This document shows, piece by piece, positions 51,536-60,672 of a stretch of DNA of 64,000 nt. The stretch's first letter is position 1. Every line of letters starts with the position of its first letter. Made by a program: the position numbers and the translations under genes. Source of the stretch: Mycobacterium scrofulaceum (GTDB lineage: Bacteria; Actinomycetota; Actinomycetes; Mycobacteriales; Mycobacteriaceae); assembly GCF_002086735.1 (NCBI RefSeq), contig NZ_MVIJ01000003.1, positions 1-64,000 of the forward strand. Direction: 5' to 3'. The notes under the pieces are model-generated. The model had not been told where the DNA came from, did not search any database, and saw only the letters and a list, made by a program, of their open reading frames with translations.

Positions 51536-52765
51536 TTACGTGATCACGCCGGCGATCTTTAGTTCAATAAGGCGGTCGTCATCGATGCCCAGTTCGCGCA
51601 GTACTGCGTCGGTGTGCTCCGCGAATTGCGGTGCTCTGGTTAGGCTGGCTGGATCGTCGTCGAACTGCGCCGGGCTGGCGACCAACTTCTGCGGATGACC
51701 TTCGGCATCGACGATTTCGGCGATGCGACCGTTGGCAGTCAGTGCTTCGTCATTGGCTATTTCCCAGGCATCCTGCACCGGGGCCCACTGCCCTCTGCCC
51801 TTGCGTAATAACGCTTGGCATTCAGCGAAACTCAACTTGCCGATCGCGTCCGCAACGATTTGTTGAGCAGTTTCGCTGTGCTCGGCCATCGCGTCGAGCG
51901 TTGTGAACCGCGGATCTTCAGCGACCTCGTGCAGACCCATCAGCCGGCAGAACTCCGGCCAGTACCGCGTCGGCTGCAACATTGACAACTGGACGAACCT
52001 TCCGTCCGAAGTCCGATAAGCGCCGGTGAGCGGGTTGCCCGGGGCCTGGGTTCGGCGTTCTACCTTCGGCAGCGGGCCGCCCATCAGCATCGCCATGTTC
52101 ACGTTGAACTGGGTTGTCCAAGCGCCGACCGCCAAGAGCGAGACGTCGAGCACGGACGGTTCCCCGGTGGCCTGTCTGCCGTAGAGTGCCGCCGCCACGG
52201 CGCCGGCGATGGTGATGCCGCCGATGTTGTCCCCGTAAGCCCCGGCGGGCATGAACGCACTGTGTGCGGCATCGGGCGACGTGAGGCCGTCCGCGCTGCC
52301 ACCACGGGCCCAGAACGCCGTCGCGTCATAGGCCCCCGCATCCCGGTCGGGCCCTTTCAGTCCGAAGCCGCTGCCGACGACATAGATTATGGCGGGGTTG
52401 ATTCGGCGGACGTCGTCGACGTCGATGGACAGCTTCTTCCGCGTCGACGGCAGGTAGTTCGTCAGGAACACGTCGCTTCGCCGGATCAGTTCGTCGAGCA
52501 GGGGACGCGCCTCGGAATTGTCCAGGGCCAGGCCGACACTGCGCTTTCCGCGGTTGGGTGCTTCCATGATCGGCGCGAACGACGATCCGGGTACAGTTGC
52601 CGCGGCGCCCAACACTTTGACCAAGCCGCGCTGGGCATCGCCGGTGACAGGATGCTCGATCTTCACCACGTCGGCGCCCCAGTCGGCGAGCACAGCGCCT
52701 GCCGAGGGAACGAAGGTGAACTGGGCGACCTCCAGCACGCGAACTCCGGTGAGCGGTTTACGCAT
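51536..52765 (-). CDS. CaiB/BaiF family III CoA-transferase or 2-methylacyl-CoA racemase
   Basis: 409 aa, standard family length. It starts KPLTGVRVLEVAQFTFVPSAGAVLADWGADVVKIEHP, the family's N-terminal hallmark, with NRGKRSVGLDL-like RGKRSVGLAL near residue 73. The catalytic Asp is in DAGAYDATAFWARGG near residue 155. The enzyme either transfers CoA between acids or, like Mcr/AMACR, epimerises alpha-methyl branches of sterol side chains; the sequence alone does not decide. 37 bp downstream (in transcription) of the GntR gene, so likely in one operon with it. Confidence 0.9.
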   Translation of the reverse strand: MRKPLTGVRVLEVAQFTFVPSAGAVLADWGADVVKIEHPVTGDAQRGLVKVLGAAATVPGSSFAPIMEAPNRGKRSVGLALDNSEARPLLDELIRRSDVFLTNYLPSTRKKLSIDVDDVRRINPAIIYVVGSGFGLKGPDRDAGAYDATAFWARGGSADGLTSPDAAHSAFMPAGAYGDNIGGITIAGAVAAALYGRQATGEPSVLDVSLLAVGAWTTQFNVNMAMLMGGPLPKVERRTQAPGNPLTGAYRTSDGRFVQLSMLQPTRYWPEFCRLMGLHEVAEDPRFTTLDAMAEHSETAQQIVADAIGKLSFAECQALLRKGRGQWAPVQDAWEIANDEALTANGRIAEIVDAEGHPQKLVASPAQFDDDPASLTRAPQFAEHTDAVLRELGIDDDRLIELKIAGVIT

Positions 52766-52802
52766 CAGATGTCCTTCAAGTGAGGGTGGGCACGGTGCCC
52801 AC

Positions 52803-53585
52803 TCAGTGCATGATGTCTCGGACCTTCGTCTTCTCGTGGCCCTTGAGTAGCTCAGCGCTGGCGTTCTCCATGTGTCGCCGCCAATGCGCCTCGGCCTCGG
52901 CGCCGTCCCGGGCGGCCACCAAGTCGGCGAGTCGGGTGTAGGACCGCATCAGCTTGTTGTACTGAGCCTTGGGCACGACGTTCTGAACGCTGAGAAATGC
53001 TGCGGTCATGTGCCTTTCGAAGATTTCGTGCAGCATGCCGACGATCACGGTCAGTGTCGCGTTGCCCGACAGTTCGACTAGCCGGCGGTGCAATGCGGTG
53101 GACGCCGCGCCCAGCTTGCCGGTCTCCCATGCAGCGGGGATCTCCTCGATGAGTTCGCGTAACTCGCGGTGGGCCGCAGCGGTGCCATCCTCTGCGAGCA
53201 GCCGGGCCGCATACGGTTCAATGCCCATCCGTGCCGTCATCACGTCCGCGAGCGTCGTTCCCGCCATCTCGAGCAGGAAGCCCGCCGGCCGCGCGACGAT
53301 CTCGGGGCCCGGGACGCGAACCCGGGCGCCGGTGCGTGAGCCGCGCCGCACCTCCACGAGGCGGTCGGACTCCAAGACTCGCACCGCTTCTCGCAGTGAC
53401 GGCCGGCTGACCTGAAAGTGATCCATGAGTTCGGCTTCGTAGGGAAGGAAGTCGCCGTCTTTGAGCTGGCCCTCGACGATCATCCGCCGCAACGTGTCCG
53501 CCACGATCTCGGCCGTCTTCGGCGACCGCACCGCACCGTTATTCTGTGACGTGGCCATCGGCGCGAGCGGTTCCCGCTTGGGCAT
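52803..53585 (-). CDS. GntR-family (FadR subfamily) transcriptional regulator
   Basis: 260 aa from the ATG at 53583-53585 with AGGAGG upstream; a longer frame to 53648 would run through the operator. N-terminal winged helix: VADTLRRMIVEGQLKDGDFLPYEAELMDHFQVSRPSLREAVRVLESDRLVEVRRGSRTGARV, a textbook GntR domain. The C-terminal FCD domain has the helical metal-ligand pattern (D..R...E; H near RHMEN). A 25-bp dyad 18 bp upstream is its likely own operator. It probably controls the CoA-transferase gene and perhaps the mce operon, as Mce1R (FadR-like) does for mce1. Confidence 0.93.
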   Translation of the reverse strand: MPKREPLAPMATSQNNGAVRSPKTAEIVADTLRRMIVEGQLKDGDFLPYEAELMDHFQVSRPSLREAVRVLESDRLVEVRRGSRTGARVRVPGPEIVARPAGFLLEMAGTTLADVMTARMGIEPYAARLLAEDGTAAAHRELRELIEEIPAAWETGKLGAASTALHRRLVELSGNATLTVIVGMLHEIFERHMTAAFLSVQNVVPKAQYNKLMRSYTRLADLVAARDGAEAEAHWRRHMENASAELLKGHEKTKVRDIMH

Positions 53586-53603
53586 CGCGACCTCCTGAAC
53601 TCG

Positions 53604-53628
53604 ACATGTAGTACTCAGTACACCATGT
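53604..53628. promoter_or_regulatory. GntR-type operator (interrupted 25-bp dyad)
   Basis: ACATG-N2-GTACT-C-AGTAC-N2-CATGT, centred on 53616. Ten arm bases on each side are perfectly complementary. It lies 18-43 bp upstream of the GntR start codon, which fits autorepression. A core of GTACTnAGTAC has the short-spacer form expected for FadR-subfamily operators. Confidence 0.6.
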
Positions 53629-53660
53629 AAGGCACCCATCTGGTGCATCCGTAGCTGGCG

Positions 53661-54668
53661 TCAATGTAGTTGCGAAAGAACGCGCGTCGCGGCCGCACCA
53701 TAGCCGGAGCGTCGTCGACGTCCGACCAGGAAGCTTGGCGGTGAGGCAAATGCCGTGTCGGGCACTCGTTTGCGAGTCGCCAGCATCTCGCGTGCCTGTG
53801 TGTCGTCGCCACAGATCGCGATCGACCACAGCATATCGTCAGTGACGTGGTCGGCGATCGTTTCCGGATGGCCGCTGCGGAAGGCCGATCGGATCCGGGC
53901 GACCTGGTCTGTCCAGCCGTGCAGTTCGACGAGTGAGTCGTAGGTCTTCACGGTGAAGTAGAAGGCGATCTGCAGCCGCGCGTCCCGGACAGCCCGGGCC
54001 GGGTCGTCGTTGTCGATCGCGGTGATCAGCCACCCCCAACGTCGTAGCTCGGCCGGGTCACGTCCGCTTGCTACCGCGCCGCGGACCAGTTCGGGCTCCA
54101 CGACTTCGGTCCACCACCGATCGGTGAACAGGCCGTGCCCCAGTACGCCATCGGCGGTGCGACCTACCGTCCGCAACATGATCTTGTTGAACGCTCCGAT
54201 CAGGATGGGAACGTCTAACCGGCCGAGCACCGGTGCACGGATGTCGGCGTCAATCGTGTAGAACCGGCCCTCGTAACGGACGCGTTCGCCGTTCTCGGCG
54301 TTCAGGAACGCCCGTATCGCCTCGATCAGTTCGGCCATCCGGGGGGCGGGGTGGGCGGCGTCGACACCAAACCAGTCCTTATTCATCCGTGAGGTCCCCG
54401 ACCCAAGTCCCAGAAAGACCCTGCCCGGGGCGAGTGTCCAGAGATGTCGGACCGCCGCGGCGTGCACGAACGGGGACCGGGCGAATGCGTATGCGATTCC
54501 CGGGCCGATGTACGCCCCCGAGGTACCGAGAGCCATCTCGGTCGCGGTGATGTATGCGTTGAGGTCGGCGAACTCGCCGGCGCAAAACGCCTGCGCGCCG
54601 GCGGTCTCCGCCTGCGCTGCCAGCGCGGGCCCCGGCCACGGCAGACCCCAGTCCATGCGTCCTCGCAT
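53661..54668 (-). CDS. LLM-class (luciferase-like, probably F420-dependent) oxidoreductase
   Basis: 335 aa (ATG at 54668; a second Met at codon 5 is possible). TIM-barrel LLM pattern: WGLPWPGPALAAQAETAG at the N-terminus, LGLGSGTSRMNKDWFG near residue 88 and VPILIGAFNKIMLRTVGRTADGVLGHGL near 160. Mycobacterial LLM proteins mostly use F420; the cofactor here is inferred. Divergent from the Rieske oxygenase gene, with a TetR-type operator between them. Confidence 0.85.
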   Translation of the reverse strand: MRGRMDWGLPWPGPALAAQAETAGAQAFCAGEFADLNAYITATEMALGTSGAYIGPGIAYAFARSPFVHAAAVRHLWTLAPGRVFLGLGSGTSRMNKDWFGVDAAHPAPRMAELIEAIRAFLNAENGERVRYEGRFYTIDADIRAPVLGRLDVPILIGAFNKIMLRTVGRTADGVLGHGLFTDRWWTEVVEPELVRGAVASGRDPAELRRWGWLITAIDNDDPARAVRDARLQIAFYFTVKTYDSLVELHGWTDQVARIRSAFRSGHPETIADHVTDDMLWSIAICGDDTQAREMLATRKRVPDTAFASPPSFLVGRRRRSGYGAAATRVLSQLH

Positions 54669-54752
54669 CCGTCGGCACTACGTCACTAACCTAGTTAGAT
54701 ACGTAATTGTACTTCCTGCCCGGTGGCTACGCCATCGCCCCTGCATCGATCG

Positions 54753-54774
54753 TTTTCGACAAAAGTGTCAAAAA
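54753..54774. promoter_or_regulatory. TetR-type operator, copy 1
   Basis: TTTTCGACA-N4-TGTCAAAAA: 9-bp arms with one mismatch, between the divergent LLM (start 54668) and Rieske (start 54834) genes. On the minus strand it reads TTTTTGACA-N4-TGTCGAAAA and matches copy 2 at 57069-57090 almost base for base in the arms. Confidence 0.6.
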
Positions 54775-54833
54775 AGAGTAGCCTCGCGATAGTCCTGCTG
54801 CTAGGCGTCGTGCGTGGAAAGGACATTCCGATA

Positions 54834-55847
54834 ATGCAAACATTGCCGAGCATGCTGCCCACCGGGTGGTTTCAGGTCGCCTGGAGCGCTGACCTTGCCG
54901 TCGCCGAGGTGATCCCGATGCACTACTTCGGCCGGGATCTGGTCGCCTTCCGGCAGCTGGATGGGGTGGTGAAGGTGCTGGACGCGCACTGCCAGCATCT
55001 TGGCGCGAGCCTGGCCCACGGCGGCTGCGTAGTCGAAGAAGGCATCCAGTGCCCTTTTCACGGCTGGGTGTGGAACGGCGCGGGACGCAACGTCCACATT
55101 CCCTACCAGGATCGGCCCAATAAGGGCCGCCGAGTACGTAGCTACCCGGTCGCCGAGCTCAACGATTCGATCTTGATCTGGCATGACAGCGCGGGCAGAG
55201 ATCCATTGTGGGCGGCACCCGACGCGTTCGCGGTGCTTGGCGAACACGTCCGCTCGCAACGATTCCACCCATTGACAGCCGATTGCCGGACGCGGCATGA
55301 GCGGGTAAAGGTGCATCCCCAGGTGATCGCCGAGAACGCCGTCGATCCTCACCACTTCCAATTCGTCCATCGCACCCCGATCAGTCCCGTGGTACTGCGT
55401 GAAAGCACCGACAGCTCGACCTGGTCGGCCAAGGTCGGCTTTGGCCGGAGGTGGAGCGACGGCCTGGACCGCACCGGCGACACGATGAACACGATCGAAA
55501 TCTATTGGTCAGGAATCGGGCTCAGCTACAACGGCGAACACGTCCGCGACGGAATCCGAGTCATCTCCATCTGCGCGACACCGGTGGACGACACCAGATC
55601 CGACATCTTCGCCGGCTACTGGATCAGCGAGGAAACGTCAGAAGGCCCGGATGATTTCGAGGCGCGTCTGGCCGCAGCGAAACGCGCCCTGCCCGACGAC
55701 ATCCGGATCTGGGAGCACCAGAAGTACCTCGAACCGCCGGGTCTGGCGACCTCGGAGGCGGCAGGCTTTCGCGCGCTGCGTCGGTGGGCGAGCGGGTTTT
55801 ATCCCGAACCGGAGGCCGCCGCCGAGCCGGTCGCGCATGGTGTCTGA
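54834..55847 (+). CDS. Rieske non-haem iron oxygenase (KshA-like)
   Basis: 337 aa from the ATG at 54834 (GGAAAGGA upstream); an upstream frame would run through the operator. The Rieske 2Fe-2S site is complete: Cys53-x-His55 and Cys73-x2-His76 (CQH...CPFH). The mononuclear iron motif is ENAVDPHHFQFVH near residue 178 (N-x2-D-x2-H-x4-H), with the bridging Asp. It resembles KshA-type monooxygenases that 9-alpha-hydroxylate steroids, but the residues that set substrate choice cannot be read here. The reductase is not encoded nearby. Its end overlaps the TetR gene by 11 bp. Confidence 0.92.
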   Translation: MQTLPSMLPTGWFQVAWSADLAVAEVIPMHYFGRDLVAFRQLDGVVKVLDAHCQHLGASLAHGGCVVEEGIQCPFHGWVWNGAGRNVHIPYQDRPNKGRRVRSYPVAELNDSILIWHDSAGRDPLWAAPDAFAVLGEHVRSQRFHPLTADCRTRHERVKVHPQVIAENAVDPHHFQFVHRTPISPVVLRESTDSSTWSAKVGFGRRWSDGLDRTGDTMNTIEIYWSGIGLSYNGEHVRDGIRVISICATPVDDTRSDIFAGYWISEETSEGPDDFEARLAAAKRALPDDIRIWEHQKYLEPPGLATSEAAGFRALRRWASGFYPEPEAAAEPVAHGV

Positions 55848-56448
55848 GGGCTCGCGCCCGCGGGTAACACGCAAGTCCGACCGCACCCGAGAGTCAATCC
55901 TGGACGCTGCGCGGACCGCGTTTGCGCGCAAGGGTTTCTCGGGCGTCACCATCAAGGACATCACTGACCTCGCGCCGGTCACCCGGGCGAACTTCTACTA
56001 TTACTTCTCCGACAAGACCGAGCTTTTCATCGAGCTCGGCACCGACACCTACCGCGAAGCGCTGGCGGTTGTCGAGGGTTTCATGGAGCAGGGGAGCCCG
56101 CCCAGCCGGGAGGACGTCGAGGCCTGGGTCGCCGGCTACTTCGACTACCTCGACCGCAACGGTGCGTTCGTCATCCGCTCCACGGAGGACATGCCTCCCG
56201 ATCGCAAATTCCGCGCCGCGGTCGCCCGCTCGCACCGTCGAACCGCCGCCGCGCTCGGTGAGGGCATCGCAAAGATGGCGCCGACACCGCCCGACCTCGA
56301 CCCCGTGGCTACCGGGCTGGTGATTATGGCGATGCTCGAACGCTCATGGCTGATGGTTCGCCACAACGAGGTCCCGTCGACGACACGCCAAGCGGTGGTC
56401 ATGGCGGCCACCGAGATGCTGTGGCGAACAGTCAACGGTCAGACCTGA
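55837..56448 (+). CDS. TetR/AcrR-family transcriptional regulator
   Basis: 203 aa from the ATG at 55837. Helix-turn-helix: RESILDAARTAFARKGFSGVTIKDITDLAPVTRANFYYYFSDKTELF (residues 17-62). The C-terminal domain has a MERS-like AMLERSW stretch common in mycobacterial TetR proteins. It overlaps the Rieske gene and converges with the isochorismatase-like gene (17-bp overlap). The near-identical operators at 54753 and 57069 that bracket its neighbourhood make it the prime candidate for local control. Confidence 0.93.
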   Translation: MVSEGSRPRVTRKSDRTRESILDAARTAFARKGFSGVTIKDITDLAPVTRANFYYYFSDKTELFIELGTDTYREALAVVEGFMEQGSPPSREDVEAWVAGYFDYLDRNGAFVIRSTEDMPPDRKFRAAVARSHRRTAAALGEGIAKMAPTPPDLDPVATGLVIMAMLERSWLMVRHNEVPSTTRQAVVMAATEMLWRTVNGQT

Positions 56449-57049
56449 CCGATGTCCATTCGCCGATAAGCTTATCGATCGTGGTCAGCCGACCCAGCAC
56501 GGCAATAGTGTTGTCCAGCACCTGTTCTGCATAGTCCTTGGGGGTGCCGCCGACGGCGTCGCGCGGGACGACGAGTTCGAAACCGGCCTGCGTAACATGC
56601 CCGGCAGTGTGGGTGATCGCCAGGTTCAGCGAAACGCCGGCAAGGACGATGGTGCTCACGCCGAAGCCTTTGAGCACGGGCAGTAGTTCGGAATCGAGCG
56701 TTGGGAAAAGGCCGTGGTGGCGCGGTAACACCAGATCGGTGGGTGCCAGTAGCTCGGGAAGCACTGTAGTGGAGGCGGTTCCGGGTGCCCAGTGAGCGGT
56801 TGCGGGGCCCAGGGCCCGCCAGATGCGCGCCGTCCCGGTCGGCCGGCCCCCGAGGTTGCCCTCATAGGTCGCGTGCACCACCCGCGCGCCGAACTGGCGG
56901 GCGGAATCGAGAAGTCGGCGCACACTGGAGACGAGTTCAGAGCTGTCGGCGGCCAAAGCGGGCAAGACGGACTCGGGGCCTAGTACACCGTTCTGGCATT
57001 CCACACAGACAACGGCCGTAGTCTCGGGGTCCCATGGTGTCAGAGCCAT
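56432..57049 (-). CDS. isochorismatase-fold protein lacking the catalytic triad
   Basis: 205 aa. Fold clear: TAVVCVECQNGVLG (first strand), GARVVHATYEG, HHGLFPTLDSELLPVLKGFGVSTIVLAGVSLNLAITHTAGHVTQAGFEL. In active cysteine hydrolases the triad is Asp (in VDMQN), Lys and Cys (in GVxTNxCVxxTA). Here the Asp position is Glu, the Lys region reads PRHHGLF, and the Cys position is Ala (SLNLAITHTA). It is therefore either a pseudoenzyme or an enzyme with a different chemistry. Divergent from the FadD gene, with the second TetR-type operator between the two starts. Confidence 0.82.
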   Translation of the reverse strand: MALTPWDPETTAVVCVECQNGVLGPESVLPALAADSSELVSSVRRLLDSARQFGARVVHATYEGNLGGRPTGTARIWRALGPATAHWAPGTASTTVLPELLAPTDLVLPRHHGLFPTLDSELLPVLKGFGVSTIVLAGVSLNLAITHTAGHVTQAGFELVVPRDAVGGTPKDYAEQVLDNTIAVLGRLTTIDKLIGEWTSVRSDR

Positions 57050-57068
57050 CCCTGCACCCTAGTCCATT

Positions 57069-57090
57069 TTTTTGACACCTGTGACGAAAA
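57069..57090. promoter_or_regulatory. TetR-type operator, copy 2
   Basis: TTTTTGACA-N4-TGACGAAAA, 20 bp from the isochorismatase-like start (57049) and 68 bp from the FadD start (57159). Same arm sequence, length and spacer as the site at 54753-54774 (inverted). No other copy was noticed in the window. Confidence 0.6.
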
Positions 57091-57158
57091 ATTCGGTAGA
57101 TCCCTTACAAAATATCGCGTTTCGCCTTCTTTACCTCGGAAGACTCTAAGGTGAAATC

Positions 57159-58685
57159 GTGGAGATCCGCGATCACATCTCATCCGGTAAACCTGCCCTG
57201 GTCCTCGCTCGGACTGGCACGGTGATCGACTTTGCCGAGCTGGAGAAGCGTGCCAATCGTCTGGCTCACTTCTGGTATGCCGCCGGACTTCGCGAGGGCG
57301 ACACGGTTGCGGCATTACTCGAGAACAATGAACACGTCCATGCCGTGATGTGGGCGGCGCGCCGAAGCGGTCTGTACTACGCGTTGATCAACACTCACCT
57401 GACGGCCGCCGAGGCCGCCTACATCGTCGACAACAGTTCAGCAAAGGCGCTGATCGGGTCACGCGCGACTCGCGACATCTGCGAAGGCCTTGCCGAGCAT
57501 TCCCCCGGCGGGTTACCTGAGCTGCTGCTGATCGCCGACGACGATCTAGACGGATGGTACCGCTACCCGGAATGCGTTGCCGACCAACCCGAGACGCCGA
57601 TCCCCGACGAAAGCGAAGGCGATCTGCTGCAGTACTCGTCGGGAACCACTGGCAGACCCAAGGGGATCCGCCGTGAGCTTCCGCATCTACCACCAAGCGA
57701 AGCACCCAGCATCCTGATGCCGTTGATGAATGCCGTCGGAATCACCAGCGAGTCGGTGTATCTGAGCCCGGCGCCGCTGTACCACACCGCGCCGTCGTTC
57801 TGGTCGATGGTGGTGCAGTCGCTGGGCGGCACCACCGTCGTGATGGAGAAGTTCGACCCGGAACACGCGCTCGAGTGCATCCAGCGCTACGGCATCACTC
57901 ATGGCCAATTCGTCCCGGCGATGTTCGTGCGGATGCTCAAACTGCCCGAAGCGGTGCGCATGTCCTACGACGTTTCCAGCCTGCAGCGGGTGGTGCATGC
58001 GGCCGCGCCATGCCCGGTGGACATCAAGAAACAGATGATCGCGTGGTGGGGGCCGATCATCGACGAGTACTACGCCGCTTCGGAGGCGGTGGGAGCCTCG
58101 TTCATCCGCGCCGAGGACTGGCTTACCCACCCCGGCTCGGTCGGCCGACCCTTGGTTGGGGTCCCACACATCCTCGACGAGAGCGGCCATGAGCTACCGC
58201 CCGGTGTGCCCGGCGAGATCTATTATGAGGGAGGGCATTCGTTCCAGTACCTCAAAGACGATGCGAAGACGGCGGCGGCCCACGACGCGCACGGCTGGGT
58301 GACCGTCGGTGACATCGGCTATCTCGACGTGGATGGCTACCTCTATCTCACTGATCGCCGTCATCACATGATCATTTCGGGTGGCGTGAACATCTACCCG
58401 CAAGAAGCCGAAGACCTGCTGATCACCCATCCCAAGGTGCTCGATGCCGCAGTCTTCGGTATTCCGGATGACGAGATGGGTCAGGCTGTCAAAGGCGTGG
58501 TGCAGACGGTCGATCCGGCTGATGCCAACGACGGCTTCGCGGCAGAGTTATTGGAGTGGCTGCGAAACCGGTTGGCGCACTACAAGTGTCCGCGGTCTCT
58601 CTCGTTCGAGGCGCAGCTGCCCCGGACCGATGCCGGTAAGTTGTACAAGCAGCAGCTCGTCGGCAAGTATTCGGCGAAGGGATAG
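57159..58685 (+). CDS. AMP-forming acyl-CoA synthetase (FadD-like)
   Basis: 508 aa from a GTG at 57159. Motifs: YSSGTTGRPKGI (A3) near residue 157, YYAASEA (A5), VTVGDIGYLD (A7), DRRHHMIISGGVNIYPQE (A8) and LPRTDAGKLYK with the adenylation lysine. It would activate an acid formed by the neighbouring oxygenases. Four bases separate it from the convergent P450 stop. Confidence 0.92.
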   Translation: MEIRDHISSGKPALVLARTGTVIDFAELEKRANRLAHFWYAAGLREGDTVAALLENNEHVHAVMWAARRSGLYYALINTHLTAAEAAYIVDNSSAKALIGSRATRDICEGLAEHSPGGLPELLLIADDDLDGWYRYPECVADQPETPIPDESEGDLLQYSSGTTGRPKGIRRELPHLPPSEAPSILMPLMNAVGITSESVYLSPAPLYHTAPSFWSMVVQSLGGTTVVMEKFDPEHALECIQRYGITHGQFVPAMFVRMLKLPEAVRMSYDVSSLQRVVHAAAPCPVDIKKQMIAWWGPIIDEYYAASEAVGASFIRAEDWLTHPGSVGRPLVGVPHILDESGHELPPGVPGEIYYEGGHSFQYLKDDAKTAAAHDAHGWVTVGDIGYLDVDGYLYLTDRRHHMIISGGVNIYPQEAEDLLITHPKVLDAAVFGIPDDEMGQAVKGVVQTVDPADANDGFAAELLEWLRNRLAHYKCPRSLSFEAQLPRTDAGKLYKQQLVGKYSAKG

Positions 58686-58689
58686 GTGA

Positions 58690-59862
<1,173 letters not shown>

Positions 59863-60660
59863 TTAGAACGCCGACCGGTGCAAGCCACCGTCGACTTCGA
59901 TCCAACTACCGGTGAGGTAGCCGGCAGGTTCTGAGCAAAGATAGGCGATGAGCGAGGCAATCTCGCTCGGTTTGCCCATTCGCGCTGCCGGCACCCGAGC
60001 TTCGCGCAGCATGAACTCGCGTCGCTCCTGATCGGTGCTCGCGCCGAGGTGCTGCTCCAGGTAGGCCAGTGCGTTCTCAGTCTCAATCCAGCCGGGCGCG
60101 ACGGTGTTGACCGTGATGCCGAACTGGGCGTACTCGTCGGAGACCGTCTTGAGCAGGCCGATCGTCGACGGCCGACTGGTGTTGGCCACCGCGTGGTGGA
60201 TGTTGCCCGCCGGCTCCTTGGCAGTGGCGGAGCCGATGTGCACGAATCGGCCCCAGCCGGCGTCCTGCATGGCAGGCAGGACCGCGTGCAGCAGGAGGAT
60301 CTGGCTCATCGTGTGCAGTTCGAAGGACTCACGGTAGACGTTCACATCGGTGATATCGGCGAAATCCCCGGGCCGTTGGTACTTGGCCTGCCCGACAACG
60401 ATCAGCGGCGCCCCGTGCTGGGCCGCAATCTCGCGGACGGCGTCGGTGAGCTGCCCGTCGTCGGCCACGTCGGCAGTGACACCGATGGCAGTGCCCCCTT
60501 CAGTGCGGATCGCCTCGACCGCGGCGTCGACATCGGTCTTAGTCCGCGCCAGTATCGCAACCCGCGCACCTTCTGCGGCAAGCAGTTTGGCGACCTCGAA
60601 GCCGATTCCCTTGCTGCCGCCGACGACCAGCGCCGATCGGCCGTCGATTCCGTAATGCAT
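59863..60660 (-). CDS. short-chain dehydrogenase/reductase without the usual YxxxK
   Basis: 265 aa. Cofactor motif GGSKGIG near residue 14. The catalytic region reads HIGSATAKEP...HAVANTSRPSTIGLLKT, so the Tyr and Lys of YxxxK are replaced by an ANTSRP stretch; a subgroup of SDRs has this S-N-x-x-R form. The C-terminus has TGSWIEVDGG. Activity as a normal dehydrogenase is therefore uncertain. The middle gene between the mycofactocin SDR (12-bp gap) and the P450 (15-bp gap). Confidence 0.85.
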   Translation of the reverse strand: MHYGIDGRSALVVGGSKGIGFEVAKLLAAEGARVAILARTKTDVDAAVEAIRTEGGTAIGVTADVADDGQLTDAVREIAAQHGAPLIVVGQAKYQRPGDFADITDVNVYRESFELHTMSQILLLHAVLPAMQDAGWGRFVHIGSATAKEPAGNIHHAVANTSRPSTIGLLKTVSDEYAQFGITVNTVAPGWIETENALAYLEQHLGASTDQERREFMLREARVPAARMGKPSEIASLIAYLCSEPAGYLTGSWIEVDGGLHRSAF

Positions 60661-60672
60661 CCGGCGCGCCGA

